Below, one piece after another: positions 1 through 6,517 of a stretch of DNA of 13,564 nucleotides (positions within the stretch are counted from its first letter, which is position 1; each line of letters opens with the position of its first letter). Below the pieces are notes generated by a model. The model was not told where the DNA came from and did not search any database. It was given only the letters and a program-made list of their open reading frames with translations. The position numbers and the translations under genes were made by a program. The stretch lies in assembly GCA_013813755.1 (NCBI GenBank), contig JACCRD010000217.1:1-13564 (forward strand), in the 5' to 3' direction. This DNA comes from Acidobacteriota bacterium (GTDB taxonomy: Bacteria; Acidobacteriota; Blastocatellia; Pyrinomonadales; Pyrinomonadaceae).

Positions 1-61
1 GAGCAAATGGACTTATGCTGTTTATGACTAAAAGCTCGAATTGATATAGGTAAACATAATT
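1..61 (+). other. Possible displaced 5' coding fragments of the OLD-like gene
   Basis: The frame of the following gene has stops at 29-31 (TAA) and 47-49 (TAG), so that frame cannot extend to the window edge. Other frames give short readable stretches. Frame 3 reads ANGLMLFMTKSSN before a TGA at 42-44. Frame 1 reads ARIDIGKHN at about 34-60, directly before the NYYLVEITVYF that opens the downstream frame. This is what an upstream ATPase domain cut by one or two small frameshifts would look like. The fragments are too short to prove it. They could be chance, real decay, or assembly error at a contig edge. Confidence 0.3.
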
Positions 62-1936
62 GTGAACTACTACTTAGTTGAGATTACGGTTTACTTTCGT
101 ATCAATAATCGACGTTTTTCTATTTCAAAATTTTATAATCGTGACGGTTATAGAAACTTTGAATATAGATTCTTTGAAAAAGAAAAAGAAATAATTATTG
201 ATTCGAGACCTAGTTTTAATGAGAGAAGATATGGCAGAAATGGGAAAACTCCAATGCCACAAATATATGCAAAAGAAAACGGTTATAGAAGATATGCACA
301 AAGATTAATTTACTGGACTGCTTTCTCCTATGTTCCTGCCATTAGAGATGAAAGATTTTTTTCTCATTTGTATGGAAAGCTAATATTGCAAATTAAGACT
401 AATGAAGACAAAGCAATTGAACAACTCAATGAAGAAAAAAGGAAAATACAAAACTACGTCAGAACTTCAAAAAACATATCGGAAAATAGAGATTTTCTTG
501 AAAATCTTCAAGATGAAAATTGGCGTTCAACCAGAGAATCCGACATAGAGAAAGAAATAGCTAATAAATCGAGTTTGAAAAAATCAATTGCAGAATTGGA
601 AAGCCAAATTAATAACTTTTCAGATAGTCTTTTTTCCTCTGCCAACACATTTCTATCATCAGAGTTCAAAATTGGAAATAACCTAAAAGAATTTTTTGAG
701 AGTTTCGATATAGGCACGGGAGAATCGAAGGAAATCTCATTAAGATTAAGAGGTGATGGAATACAAGCTAAATTTATTCCTGAAATGTTAAATTTTTTAG
801 ATTCAAAACAGGAATCCAAGAAATATTTTATTTGGGGCTTTGAAGAACCTGAGAATTCGGCTGAGTATAAAAATCAAAGAATTTTGGCGGATAAGTTTAA
901 GGTGGAATTTTTAGAAAATAAACAGATTTTTTTGACGACGCATTCTGAAGAATTTCTAAGTCTTTACGATGGCAATGAAATTGAAGAATATAAAAGGAAG
1001 GCAAACTTATATCATGTTAAAAAGATAAGTAATAAGGAATTTAATGAATTTTCAGTAATCAATTTGTTTGATGTTGAGACACAATCTTTTGAGTTCGCAA
1101 CAACAAGATCAAATATCGAAGAAGATATTGGATCATCATTAATAAGGGCTAAATACTCAAAAGAACTGAAAGAGAAAGAAGATTTTTTCTTAAAAGAAAA
1201 AGAAAAACTTGAAGTAGAAATACAAAAATCAGAAGAAAAATTCGCTCAACAAATTTCTAAAATTAGTAACGCTTTCCCCAATAAAATATTCATTTGCGAA
1301 GATGAAAGAGGAATAAAAGTTTGGGAAAGTTTTTTCAAAGAATTTGACATTACAGATATAACTGTAATTTCGTCGAAAGGATGCACTGTAAACGATGTTG
1401 AAGTTTGGATTCGTGAAAATAAGAAGCGACAAGTAAACTATTTTCCGAAAGTTTTTAGAAATTTAGACAGAGATGGTTATACACAACAACAAATTGATTT
1501 CCTTGAGACTGAGCTAAAAAACAATAACGAAAAAAATGTAGGGCTTGGAAATTATAAAGTTAAATTGTTACCTGTAAATGAACTAGAAAATTTCGCAATT
1601 TTGCAGGACGCAGATTTTACTAATGAATTAATCGAAAAGAATATTAACGATTTGGAAAACGCTTTTACTTCTACAGTTACATCGAGTTTAGATTACAATC
1701 ATAGGAAATTTGGCAACGATACAGAGTTATTTAACCGTTATAAAGACCATTTACTCATTAAAAATATGGAAAGAGAAGCAAAGAAGGACATAAGAAAGCT
1801 TTTTCCTGGCAAAGATATTAAAAATCTGAGAGATAATTTTAGCGCAGAAAGAATCTTGAAAAATTTGAAATTAGACAATTATCCAATAGAGCTGAAAGAA
1901 TATTTAGATGATGTAAAGGATTTCTTTGAGAATTAA
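62..1936 (+). CDS. OLD-like ATP-dependent endonuclease (ABC-type ATPase + TOPRIM), missing N-terminal Walker A
   Basis: The readable part has the late ABC/RecF-type ATPase motifs and then a TOPRIM nuclease domain. Residues about 105-195 and 363-405 are Glu/Lys-rich coiled coils. RGDGIQ at 230-235 fits the signature-like loop. Walker B is FIWGFEEPE, with the catalytic acidic pair E261/E262, and the H-switch is THSEE with H294. TOPRIM follows: the ICEDE acidic cluster at 413-415, LDRDG with D469 and D471, then NELENFAI. In OLD proteins the ATPase controls metal-dependent DNA cleavage, often in anti-phage defence. No P-loop GxxGxGKS is in frame, and in-frame stops lie just upstream, so the GTG at 62 is only the first possible start. 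The gene is truncated, frameshifted, or begins outside the window in another frame. It is much more AT-rich than its neighbours, suggesting recent transfer. No GajB-like UvrD helicase follows, so this is not a standard Gabija pair. Confidence 0.8.
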   Translation: MNYYLVEITVYFRINNRRFSISKFYNRDGYRNFEYRFFEKEKEIIIDSRPSFNERRYGRNGKTPMPQIYAKENGYRRYAQRLIYWTAFSYVPAIRDERFFSHLYGKLILQIKTNEDKAIEQLNEEKRKIQNYVRTSKNISENRDFLENLQDENWRSTRESDIEKEIANKSSLKKSIAELESQINNFSDSLFSSANTFLSSEFKIGNNLKEFFESFDIGTGESKEISLRLRGDGIQAKFIPEMLNFLDSKQESKKYFIWGFEEPENSAEYKNQRILADKFKVEFLENKQIFLTTHSEEFLSLYDGNEIEEYKRKANLYHVKKISNKEFNEFSVINLFDVETQSFEFATTRSNIEEDIGSSLIRAKYSKELKEKEDFFLKEKEKLEVEIQKSEEKFAQQISKISNAFPNKIFICEDERGIKVWESFFKEFDITDITVISSKGCTVNDVEVWIRENKKRQVNYFPKVFRNLDRDGYTQQQIDFLETELKNNNEKNVGLGNYKVKLLPVNELENFAILQDADFTNELIEKNINDLENAFTSTVTSSLDYNHRKFGNDTELFNRYKDHLLIKNMEREAKKDIRKLFPGKDIKNLRDNFSAERILKNLKLDNYPIELKEYLDDVKDFFEN

Positions 1937-1945
1937 ACAAAAATT

Positions 1946-2176
1946 ATGACGCAAAATTTATCAGAAAGAGTTACGACTAATCCCAAACAATGCGGCGGTC
2001 GTCCGTGCGTTCGCGGAATGCGAATTCGCGTCACGGACGTTTTGGATTTGTTTGCGGCAGGACTCACTGCCGAACAAATTCTCGAAGAAATGCCTGACCT
2101 CGAAGCCGAAGATTTACAGGCGTGTCTGCAATATGCTTCGCGGAAACTTAATCACGCCGTTTTAATAGCCGCATGA
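1946..2176 (+). CDS. DUF433 family antitoxin
   Basis: This 76-residue protein matches the DUF433 pattern: TNPKQCGGRPCVRGMRIRV at 11-29, then VLDLFAAGLTAEQILEEMPDLEAEDLQACLQYA, a helix-turn-helix-like DNA-binding fold. DUF433 proteins usually precede a DUF5615 PIN-like protein and act as the antitoxin/repressor of a VapBC-like type II toxin-antitoxin module. That arrangement is seen here: the stop TGA at 2174-2176 overlaps the ATG of the next gene (ATGA), which implies translational coupling. The ATG at 1946 is 9 bases after the OLD-like stop and has no clear Shine-Dalgarno. Its base composition is far less AT-rich than the preceding gene, so the pair may have a separate origin. Family call is secure; toxin neutralisation is inferred. 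Confidence 0.9.
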   Translation: MTQNLSERVTTNPKQCGGRPCVRGMRIRVTDVLDLFAAGLTAEQILEEMPDLEAEDLQACLQYASRKLNHAVLIAA

Positions 2177-2505
2177 CGATATGGATTGACGCGCAACTGT
2201 CTCCGGCAATTGCCGTCTGGATTGAAAGCAATTTCAATATCAAAACGACTGCATTACGCGATGTGGGCTTGCGTGACGCGGAAGACGAAGAGATTTTTGC
2301 CGCCGCCAAAAAAGCAAACGCTATTGTAATGACCAAAGACAGCGATTTTGTCTCGCTTCTCGACCGTTTCGGTTCACCGCCGAAAATCATCTGGCTGACT
2401 TGCGGAAACACATCAAACTCAAATCTCAAAATCATTTTATCGAAAACGCTTCGGGATGCGATTGATTTGCTGAACAGGGGTGAAGAAATAGTTGAAATCA
2501 GCTAA
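2173..2505 (+). CDS. DUF5615 PIN-like toxin
   Basis: This 110-residue protein has the DUF5615 (Mut7-C-like PIN) layout. An N-terminal strand carries D6 in WIDAQLSP. LRDVGLRDAEDEEIF at 28-42 supplies further acidic residues (D30, D35, D38). MTKDSDF at 53-59 gives D56 and D58, and WLTCGNTSN lies at 74-82. These acidic residues would bind divalent metal at a PIN-type RNase site. The predicted role is the RNA-cleaving toxin of a type II system with the overlapping DUF433 protein. DUF5615 toxins are less studied than VapC, so the RNA target is unknown. The gene is complete with no frame break. It is followed after about 23 bases by a relic of an unrelated oxidase gene, so the pair sits at the right edge of an accessory segment. 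Confidence 0.87.
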   Translation: MTIWIDAQLSPAIAVWIESNFNIKTTALRDVGLRDAEDEEIFAAAKKANAIVMTKDSDFVSLLDRFGSPPKIIWLTCGNTSNSNLKIILSKTLRDAIDLLNRGEEIVEIS

Positions 2506-2528
2506 ATTAAAGTTCAAATAATGGGGAC

Positions 2529-2585
2529 ATCAAACGAGTTTTCGACCCGAACGGCATTTTGAATCCGGGGAAAATGTTTGTTTGA
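2529..2585 (+). pseudogene. C-terminal relic of a GlcD-type FAD-linked oxidase
   Basis: This frame reads IKRVFDPNGILNPGKMFV and then TGA. That is the characteristic last segment of the FAD-linked oxidase C-terminal domain of glycolate oxidase GlcD / D-lactate dehydrogenase proteins (pattern iKrxFDPnxilNPGKxf). Only 18 codons are recognisable. The same frame is closed by TAA at 2508-2510, and what lies between does not resemble the family. The rest of the gene (about 450 residues) is absent, replaced by the toxin-antitoxin genes. I read this as a leftover from insertion, or from deletion plus insertion, at the 3' end of a host gene. Confidence 0.75.
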
Positions 2586-2610
2586 AATTTCTTTTTTGAA
2601 TTTATGTAAT
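2582..2610 (+). promoter_or_regulatory. Putative sigma70-like promoter for the phosphatase gene
   Basis: TTGAAA (2582-2587) and TGTAAT (2605-2610) are separated by 17 bases. Each matches the -35 or -10 consensus at 5 of 6 positions. The site begins on the stop codon of the oxidase relic and lies 42 bases before the ATG at 2652, a sensible leader length. The region is AT-rich, so chance matches are possible. Confidence 0.45.
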
Positions 2611-2651
2611 AACTTTATTTTTAACTTTATGTCTGGCGCAAATTTGATGAT

Positions 2652-3200
2652 ATGAAAATTTTTGTTTCTCTTTTATTTGGATTATTGTTTTTTACTTTGG
2701 CAGACGAGAGCGTTTTTGCTCAACACAAAAAGCTGACCATAATTTTGCTGCGACACGCGGAGAAAGACGTTTCGGAAAATGCCGACAGTGCAAATCCTGA
2801 ACTTTCGACGGAAGGAAAATTGAGAGCGCAAAAATTTGCCGAGATAATAAGCAAATTTCATCCGGACGCGATTTTTTCAACGAATCTGATACGGACAAGA
2901 GCGACGGCGCGACCTCTGGCGAGCGAGGAAGGGCGGATGATTTCAATCTACGACCCGCGAAGTTTGGATCAATTTGCCGAGTTTCTAACGTCGGGAAAAT
3001 TAAAGAAAATTGTCGTTGTCGGACATAGCAACACAACGCCCGCGCTGGTTAATTTGTTGGTTAAACAAGATAAATATAAATCTCTGGACGAATCTGTCTA
3101 TAATAAAATTTGGGTGATAAAAATTAGAAGAAAGAAAACGAAGCCTTATAAAGTTATAGACAAGATTATTGAGTATGAAGATTATTCAAAGAAAAATTAA
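2652..3200 (+). CDS. Exported SixA-like histidine phosphatase
   Basis: This is a 182-residue histidine-phosphatase-superfamily protein. Residues 1-23 form a signal peptide (hydrophobic FVSLLFGLLFFTLA, probable cleavage in VFA|QHK), so it acts in the envelope or periplasm. The catalytic RHAEK motif has R34 and the phospho-accepting H35. The second phosphate-pocket arginine is probably R81 or R83 in STNLIRTRATA. The second conserved histidine is H125 in VVVGHSNT. Length and motif order fit the small SixA/phosphoglycerate-mutase-like branch. The substrate is unknown: SixA acts on phosphohistidine in the cytoplasm, whereas exported relatives are mostly uncharacterised phosphatases. The C-terminus is Lys-rich. 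A good promoter lies upstream. The next exported-protein gene begins 23 bases downstream, so the two are likely co-transcribed. Confidence 0.85.
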   Translation: MKIFVSLLFGLLFFTLADESVFAQHKKLTIILLRHAEKDVSENADSANPELSTEGKLRAQKFAEIISKFHPDAIFSTNLIRTRATARPLASEEGRMISIYDPRSLDQFAEFLTSGKLKKIVVVGHSNTTPALVNLLVKQDKYKSLDESVYNKIWVIKIRRKKTKPYKVIDKIIEYEDYSKKN

Positions 3201-3223
3201 GATTTAATTTCGGCGCAAAAGAT

Positions 3224-3820
3224 ATGAAACACATAACTCTGAAATTCTTGTTGCTCGGTTTGTTTTCAGTTTTTACTTTTAATCAATCGGCGTTTCCTCA
3301 GGCAAAATCAAATTCCGGCAGTTTTGTTTTCTGGACGGAACTACAAAAATTGTGCGGCAAGAGTTATGCGGGAACGCTTATTTCCGCGCCTGAAAATGAC
3401 GTTGATTTTAAAGGTAAAGAACTCGTGATGCACGTTCGCGCTTGCGAGAAAACCCGCACCCGAATTCCATTTTTTGTCGGCGCAAATAAATCGAGAACCT
3501 GGGTTTTAACAAAAGAGAAAGACCAAATCCTCCTGAAACACGATCATCGTCACGAAGACGGAACGCCCGATAAAATAACGATGTATGGCGGACAGACGAC
3601 GAGCAGCGGCTCGCCGACGAGACAGATGTTTTCCGCCGATCAGCAAACTGTCAATATTCTCCCTCCTGCCGCGTCAAATGTCTGGTGGGTTGAACTCGTG
3701 CCGAGCGAGTATTTTACGTATAATCTGCGGCGAATAGGGACGGAAAGATTTTTCAGCATAAAATTTGATTTGACAAAAGAAATTGAAACGCCCGAAGCGC
3801 CCTGGGGCTGGAAGAATTAG
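3224..3820 (+). CDS. Conserved exported protein of unknown function with His-rich motif
   Basis: I do not recognise a named family, although similar exported proteins of this length exist in other Gram-negative bacteria (recollection). Residues 1-26 form a signal peptide (LKFLLLGLFSVFTF, then a probable cut near AFPQA). The mature part has WTELQKLCGKSYAG at 37-50, two cysteines (C44 and C74) that could form a disulfide, and a striking HDHRHEDGTPD at 106-116 followed by MYGGQTTSSGSPTRQMF. The His/Asp cluster suggests metal or ligand binding, with no direct proof. VWWVELVPSEYFTYNLRR near 153-170 looks like a beta-rich core. The ATG at 3224 is 23 bases after the phosphatase stop, so it is probably the second gene of a two-gene unit. 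Both proteins are exported and may work together. Confidence 0.7.
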   Translation: MKHITLKFLLLGLFSVFTFNQSAFPQAKSNSGSFVFWTELQKLCGKSYAGTLISAPENDVDFKGKELVMHVRACEKTRTRIPFFVGANKSRTWVLTKEKDQILLKHDHRHEDGTPDKITMYGGQTTSSGSPTRQMFSADQQTVNILPPAASNVWWVELVPSEYFTYNLRRIGTERFFSIKFDLTKEIETPEAPWGWKN

Positions 3821-3893
3821 TTAAGAGAACAATTAACCGCAAATTATCGCAAACAAATAAATTTTACGGTTAACGTTGATTACGGCTAAAGTA

Positions 3894-5159
3894 TTAAATT
3901 AATGATTTTTGCCGTTCAGTTTTAGCAAAATAAATCGCCATCAGAAACGCGACAAGCATAATTGCCGAAGCCGTCCAAAAAGTCAGATAAAGCGTGTCGT
4001 CAGAAATATTGTCCGGAGCCGTTGCGCTGTAAAGTAAAAACGCCGAAAGCGCCGGACCGATTGCGCGCGCGAGGCTTGCCGCCGACTGCAGAATACCTAA
4101 AACTTTGCCCTGCGCTTCGTCGTGTGCTTCCTTTGAAGCGATACTGGTCAACGCGGGCGAGGACAACGAATTTCCGATTGAAAAGAACGCGATTCCGATG
4201 AGCAAAGCCGTTAAACCGCCCGTTTCAGGTCCGACAAACGGGACGGCGAAAAAGCTTGCCACCAGTAGAAAACTGCCCGTCACGACAAGCCGCATTTCAC
4301 CGAATTTTTCGACCAGACGCGCGAAAACTCCGCCCTGCAGAATGATTGCCAAAATTCCGATATACGCGAAAAGATAACCGTTTTGCTCGGCGTTATAGCC
4401 AAAACGAAACATCGTGTACTGCACAAATACCGTCGTCATAATTGAAAAAGCAACAACGAGTAAAAAGTAGAGCAGCGTAACAATTCCGAAACGTGAATCT
4501 TTTAATGAATCAAAAAGTTCACTAAAGCGTCCTGCGCGGTTTTGAGGCGTGGCGTTTTCAGTAAATTTACGCGATTCCGGCAAGATAAAATAGAGCAGAA
4601 TGGCATTGATTAGCGCCAAGGCGGACACGAAAAAGAACGGTGTGTGCGTGCCGAATTTACTCAAAATTCCGCCGATTGCCGGACCGAAAATGAATCCCAG
4701 ACCAAACGCCGCGCCGATTAAACCCATTCCTTTAGCGCGATTTTCTTTTGTTGTGATGTCGGCGATATAAGCTTGCGCCGTTGAGATATTACCGCCCGTG
4801 ATGCCGTCGAAAATGCGCCCGAAAAATAAAAGCCAGAGCGTGTTGGAAAGCCCCGTAATCAAGGCAGCAAGGCTCGTTCCCAAAAGGCTGACGAATAAAA
4901 CAGGGCGGCGACCGTAACGGTCTGAAAGCTGTCCGAGAAAAGGCGTCGAGACAAACTGCATTATCGAATAGGACGCGATCAGCCAGCCGATTACAAAAGG
5001 CGACGCGCCGAATTCATTTTTGGCATAATCGGGCAGAACCGGAATGGCGACACCAAATCCGACCAGGTCGATAAAAATAGTAATAAAAATTATAATCAGC
5101 GGCTTGGTAAAAAACTTTTCGTCCGTCTTGGCAGGAATATTTTCCGATTCTTGAGTCAT
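3894..5159 (-). CDS. TetA-like MFS drug:H+ antiporter (DHA1 family)
   Basis: This 421-residue inner-membrane protein has about 12 hydrophobic segments after a short polar N-terminus (1-18). TM1 carries IDLVGFGVAIPVLPDYA with D31, a hallmark of the TetA/DHA1 branch. MFS motif A, GQLSDRYGRRPVL, is at 76-88. TGGNISTAQAYIADI follows at 121-135, and the antiporter motif C, GAAFGLGFIFGPAIGG, is at 149-164. These motifs point to proton-driven export of a small hydrophobic compound. Tetracycline is possible, but substrate cannot be read from sequence. No TetR-type repressor gene is adjacent, which argues against a classical inducible tet module. The gene is last in a - strand run and converges on the exported-protein gene, with 73 bases between them. 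The 92-base gap upstream contains heptad-like purine repeats. Confidence 0.88.
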   Translation of the reverse strand: MTQESENIPAKTDEKFFTKPLIIIFITIFIDLVGFGVAIPVLPDYAKNEFGASPFVIGWLIASYSIMQFVSTPFLGQLSDRYGRRPVLFVSLLGTSLAALITGLSNTLWLLFFGRIFDGITGGNISTAQAYIADITTKENRAKGMGLIGAAFGLGFIFGPAIGGILSKFGTHTPFFFVSALALINAILLYFILPESRKFTENATPQNRAGRFSELFDSLKDSRFGIVTLLYFLLVVAFSIMTTVFVQYTMFRFGYNAEQNGYLFAYIGILAIILQGGVFARLVEKFGEMRLVVTGSFLLVASFFAVPFVGPETGGLTALLIGIAFFSIGNSLSSPALTSIASKEAHDEAQGKVLGILQSAASLARAIGPALSAFLLYSATAPDNISDDTLYLTFWTASAIMLVAFLMAIYFAKTERQKSLI

Positions 5160-5208
5160 TTATAAAAAGTATGCAATAGAAACATTGTTTGGTCGAACAA
5201 CCTGAAGC

Positions 5209-5250
5209 GGTAAGGCAAAAGAAAAAAGGTAAAGGCAAAAGTAAAGTATT
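5209..5250. repeat. Degenerate heptad-like purine-rich direct repeats
   Basis: GGTAAGGCAAAAG (5209-5221) is repeated as GGTAAAGGCAAAAG (5228-5241), followed by GTAAAG. The tract can be written as degenerate 7-base units. It fills the gap between the 145-residue gene and the MFS gene and starts just past the former's stop codon. A related tract begins at 12991. Confidence 0.5.
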
Positions 5251-5251
5251 C

Positions 5252-5689
5252 TCATGATAATACGCTGCTAATCCCGCACCCAAAAGCTAAATCCATAAAA
5301 TCGCGGGACAGATTTTCTCGCAGCTCGCCTTCTGCCACACTAAATTGCAGCGAAACCGTTTCTACTTGAGGAAACTCAGATAATCTTTTAATTTCTTTTT
5401 GATACTGCTTTAAAAACAAAGCTGCTTCGTCAACTTGCGTCGGATGCGCTTCGGATTTGCTTACTTTCAAAATTAAATGCGAATACTCAAATATCTCTTT
5501 GTCTCTCGGTTTGACTTCGCCGACCCATTCAAATGTTTTATAACCCATTTGTCCTTTGAAAATTACCAGTTCCGGGTCAAAACTTATTTCGCTCAAAAAA
5601 GATTCCGAATCAAAATTTATTCCGTACGCTGACAATGTGCAGCCGTGGCTGTAGAGATGCGGATTGCTTAGCCAGTTATTTTTTTCCAT
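5252..5689 (-). CDS. Hypothetical protein, 145 residues
   Basis: I do not recognise this protein. It has no signal peptide and no membrane segment, so it is probably cytoplasmic. The composition is ordinary, with short alternating strands and helices: an ISFDPELVIFKGQMGYKTFEWVG stretch near 35-57 looks like beta strands, and DEAALFLKQYQKEIKRLSEF near 87-106 is a probable amphipathic helix. It ends LAFGCGISSVLS. The ATG is supported by the purine-rich AAAGGGTAAAGAC (- strand) about 5 bases upstream. It lies 42 bases downstream of the methyltransferase-like gene and 92 bases upstream of the MFS gene on the same strand, so it is probably the middle gene of a three-gene run. Full-length frame and codon use like its neighbours support a real gene. 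Confidence 0.65.
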   Translation of the reverse strand: MEKNNWLSNPHLYSHGCTLSAYGINFDSESFLSEISFDPELVIFKGQMGYKTFEWVGEVKPRDKEIFEYSHLILKVSKSEAHPTQVDEAALFLKQYQKEIKRLSEFPQVETVSLQFSVAEGELRENLSRDFMDLAFGCGISSVLS

Positions 5690-5731
5690 AAAATGTCTTT
5701 ACCCTTTGAGGTAACAGTCACCTAAACGCTG

Positions 5732-6517
5732 CTAATTTTTTTCACCGATTAACAATGTCGCTTTGACCGAAAAGCGGAAAGCCAAATCGTTGCGGTCATC
5801 GTCAATCGCCTGCACGAGCTTTCGTCTAACTTTTGTTTGCTCTTTTTTACCGAGAAAATCGAGCCAGGCAGGAAGTAAAAAATCTGCGACAAGCGGCGCG
5901 GTGATAAATTTTTCGCCCGATTCAAAATCAAAATATTCATTTTTGGTAACGATTTCGATTTTGGACAAGCCCGAATCTTTCACCCAATCTTCGAGGCGTA
6001 TAGTTGTCGGAATGTCGCTGATTAGGCGCTCGACTTCCGCGCTTTTCTCAAGCAGATCAAGATCAAAAAGACTTTCCCAGAGAATCGAAAATATTTCGCC
6101 GAAGCTGCCCGCCGTTGGCAATAGGCAAATGAATTGCCTGCTTGAGGCGCTAATCTTCTGCTCCAGAAATTCTTTAAGATTCTTTGGGCGCACAAAACTT
6201 GCGTCAGCGATAACCGCGTCGAATTCGCCTTTCGGCAGTGTTTTTAAAAAATTGATTCCGGTTTTAACCGCTTCGTCTTTTGCTTTGGCAATCGTTAATA
6301 ATTCCTGACTCTCGCAAACGCCGAAAAACTCCGGGTCGTTTTTTATTTTTTTGCGCAGGGCAAGCGCGTGACTTCCGGCTCCGGCATTAACGTAAAGTAT
6401 TTTTTTTTCGCCTGAAAACTTGAAGTTTTCGTCAAAAATGTTTGTGAAACGCTCGGTCCAATCCGTTTCGATATAAAGATCGCGCAAAAAGGCGAGTTCT
6501 TTTTGTGTTTTACTCAT
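5732..6517 (-). CDS. SAM-dependent methyltransferase-like protein with worn motif I
   Basis: This 261-residue protein has a Rossmann-type order. KKILYVNAGAGSHALALRKKI at 38-58 sits where motif I (VLDxGxGxG) belongs. FFGVCES at 64-70 has E69 in the usual ribose-binding acidic position. FLKTLPKGEFDAVIADASFV at 90-109 corresponds to the strand-4 region that normally contacts SAM. The usual motif I Asp/Glu is replaced (Y-V-N-A-G-A-G), so SAM binding may be altered or lost. The C-terminal third (FITAPLVADFLLPAWLDFLG, then a Lys/Arg-rich helix) is not a standard methyltransferase element. It is the first gene of the - strand run and diverges from the SDR gene over a 129-base gap. Substrate is unknown. 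It may be an enzyme with an unusual pocket or a non-catalytic relative. Confidence 0.6.
   Translation of the reverse strand: MSKTQKELAFLRDLYIETDWTERFTNIFDENFKFSGEKKILYVNAGAGSHALALRKKIKNDPEFFGVCESQELLTIAKAKDEAVKTGINFLKTLPKGEFDAVIADASFVRPKNLKEFLEQKISASSRQFICLLPTAGSFGEIFSILWESLFDLDLLEKSAEVERLISDIPTTIRLEDWVKDSGLSKIEIVTKNEYFDFESGEKFITAPLVADFLLPAWLDFLGKKEQTKVRRKLVQAIDDDRNDLAFRFSVKATLLIGEKN

Noticed and set aside
62..1936. Gabija GajA
   Set aside because: The ATPase-TOPRIM layout is shared with GajA, but no UvrD-like GajB follows and the N-terminus is missing, so only the broader OLD-like call is supported.
1..2585. Transposon or prophage carrying the accessory genes
   Set aside because: No transposase, integrase, terminal repeats or tRNA attachment site are visible; only the right-hand scar can be seen.
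3833..3873. TTAACCG...CGGTTAA possible bidirectional terminator between the exported-protein and MFS genes
   Set aside because: Only a 7-bp stem with a 27-base loop and no clean T-run; too weak to call although the convergent position is right.
3962..4377. Open frames on the + strand inside the MFS gene
   Set aside because: Antisense shadows with Arg/Pro-rich, family-free translations; the - strand reading has clear MFS motifs.
3894..5159. A specific tetracycline-resistance gene call
   Set aside because: TetA-like motifs are present, but substrate cannot be read from sequence and no tetR-like partner is adjacent.
5184..5200. TTGTT-N6-AACAA palindrome upstream of the MFS gene
   Set aside because: Only 5-base arms in an AT-rich gap and no regulator gene nearby; likely chance.
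5763..6308. 181-residue + strand open frame opposite the methyltransferase-like gene
   Set aside because: Ser/Arg-rich translation without recognisable motif; the - strand frame has Rossmann features and fits the operon.
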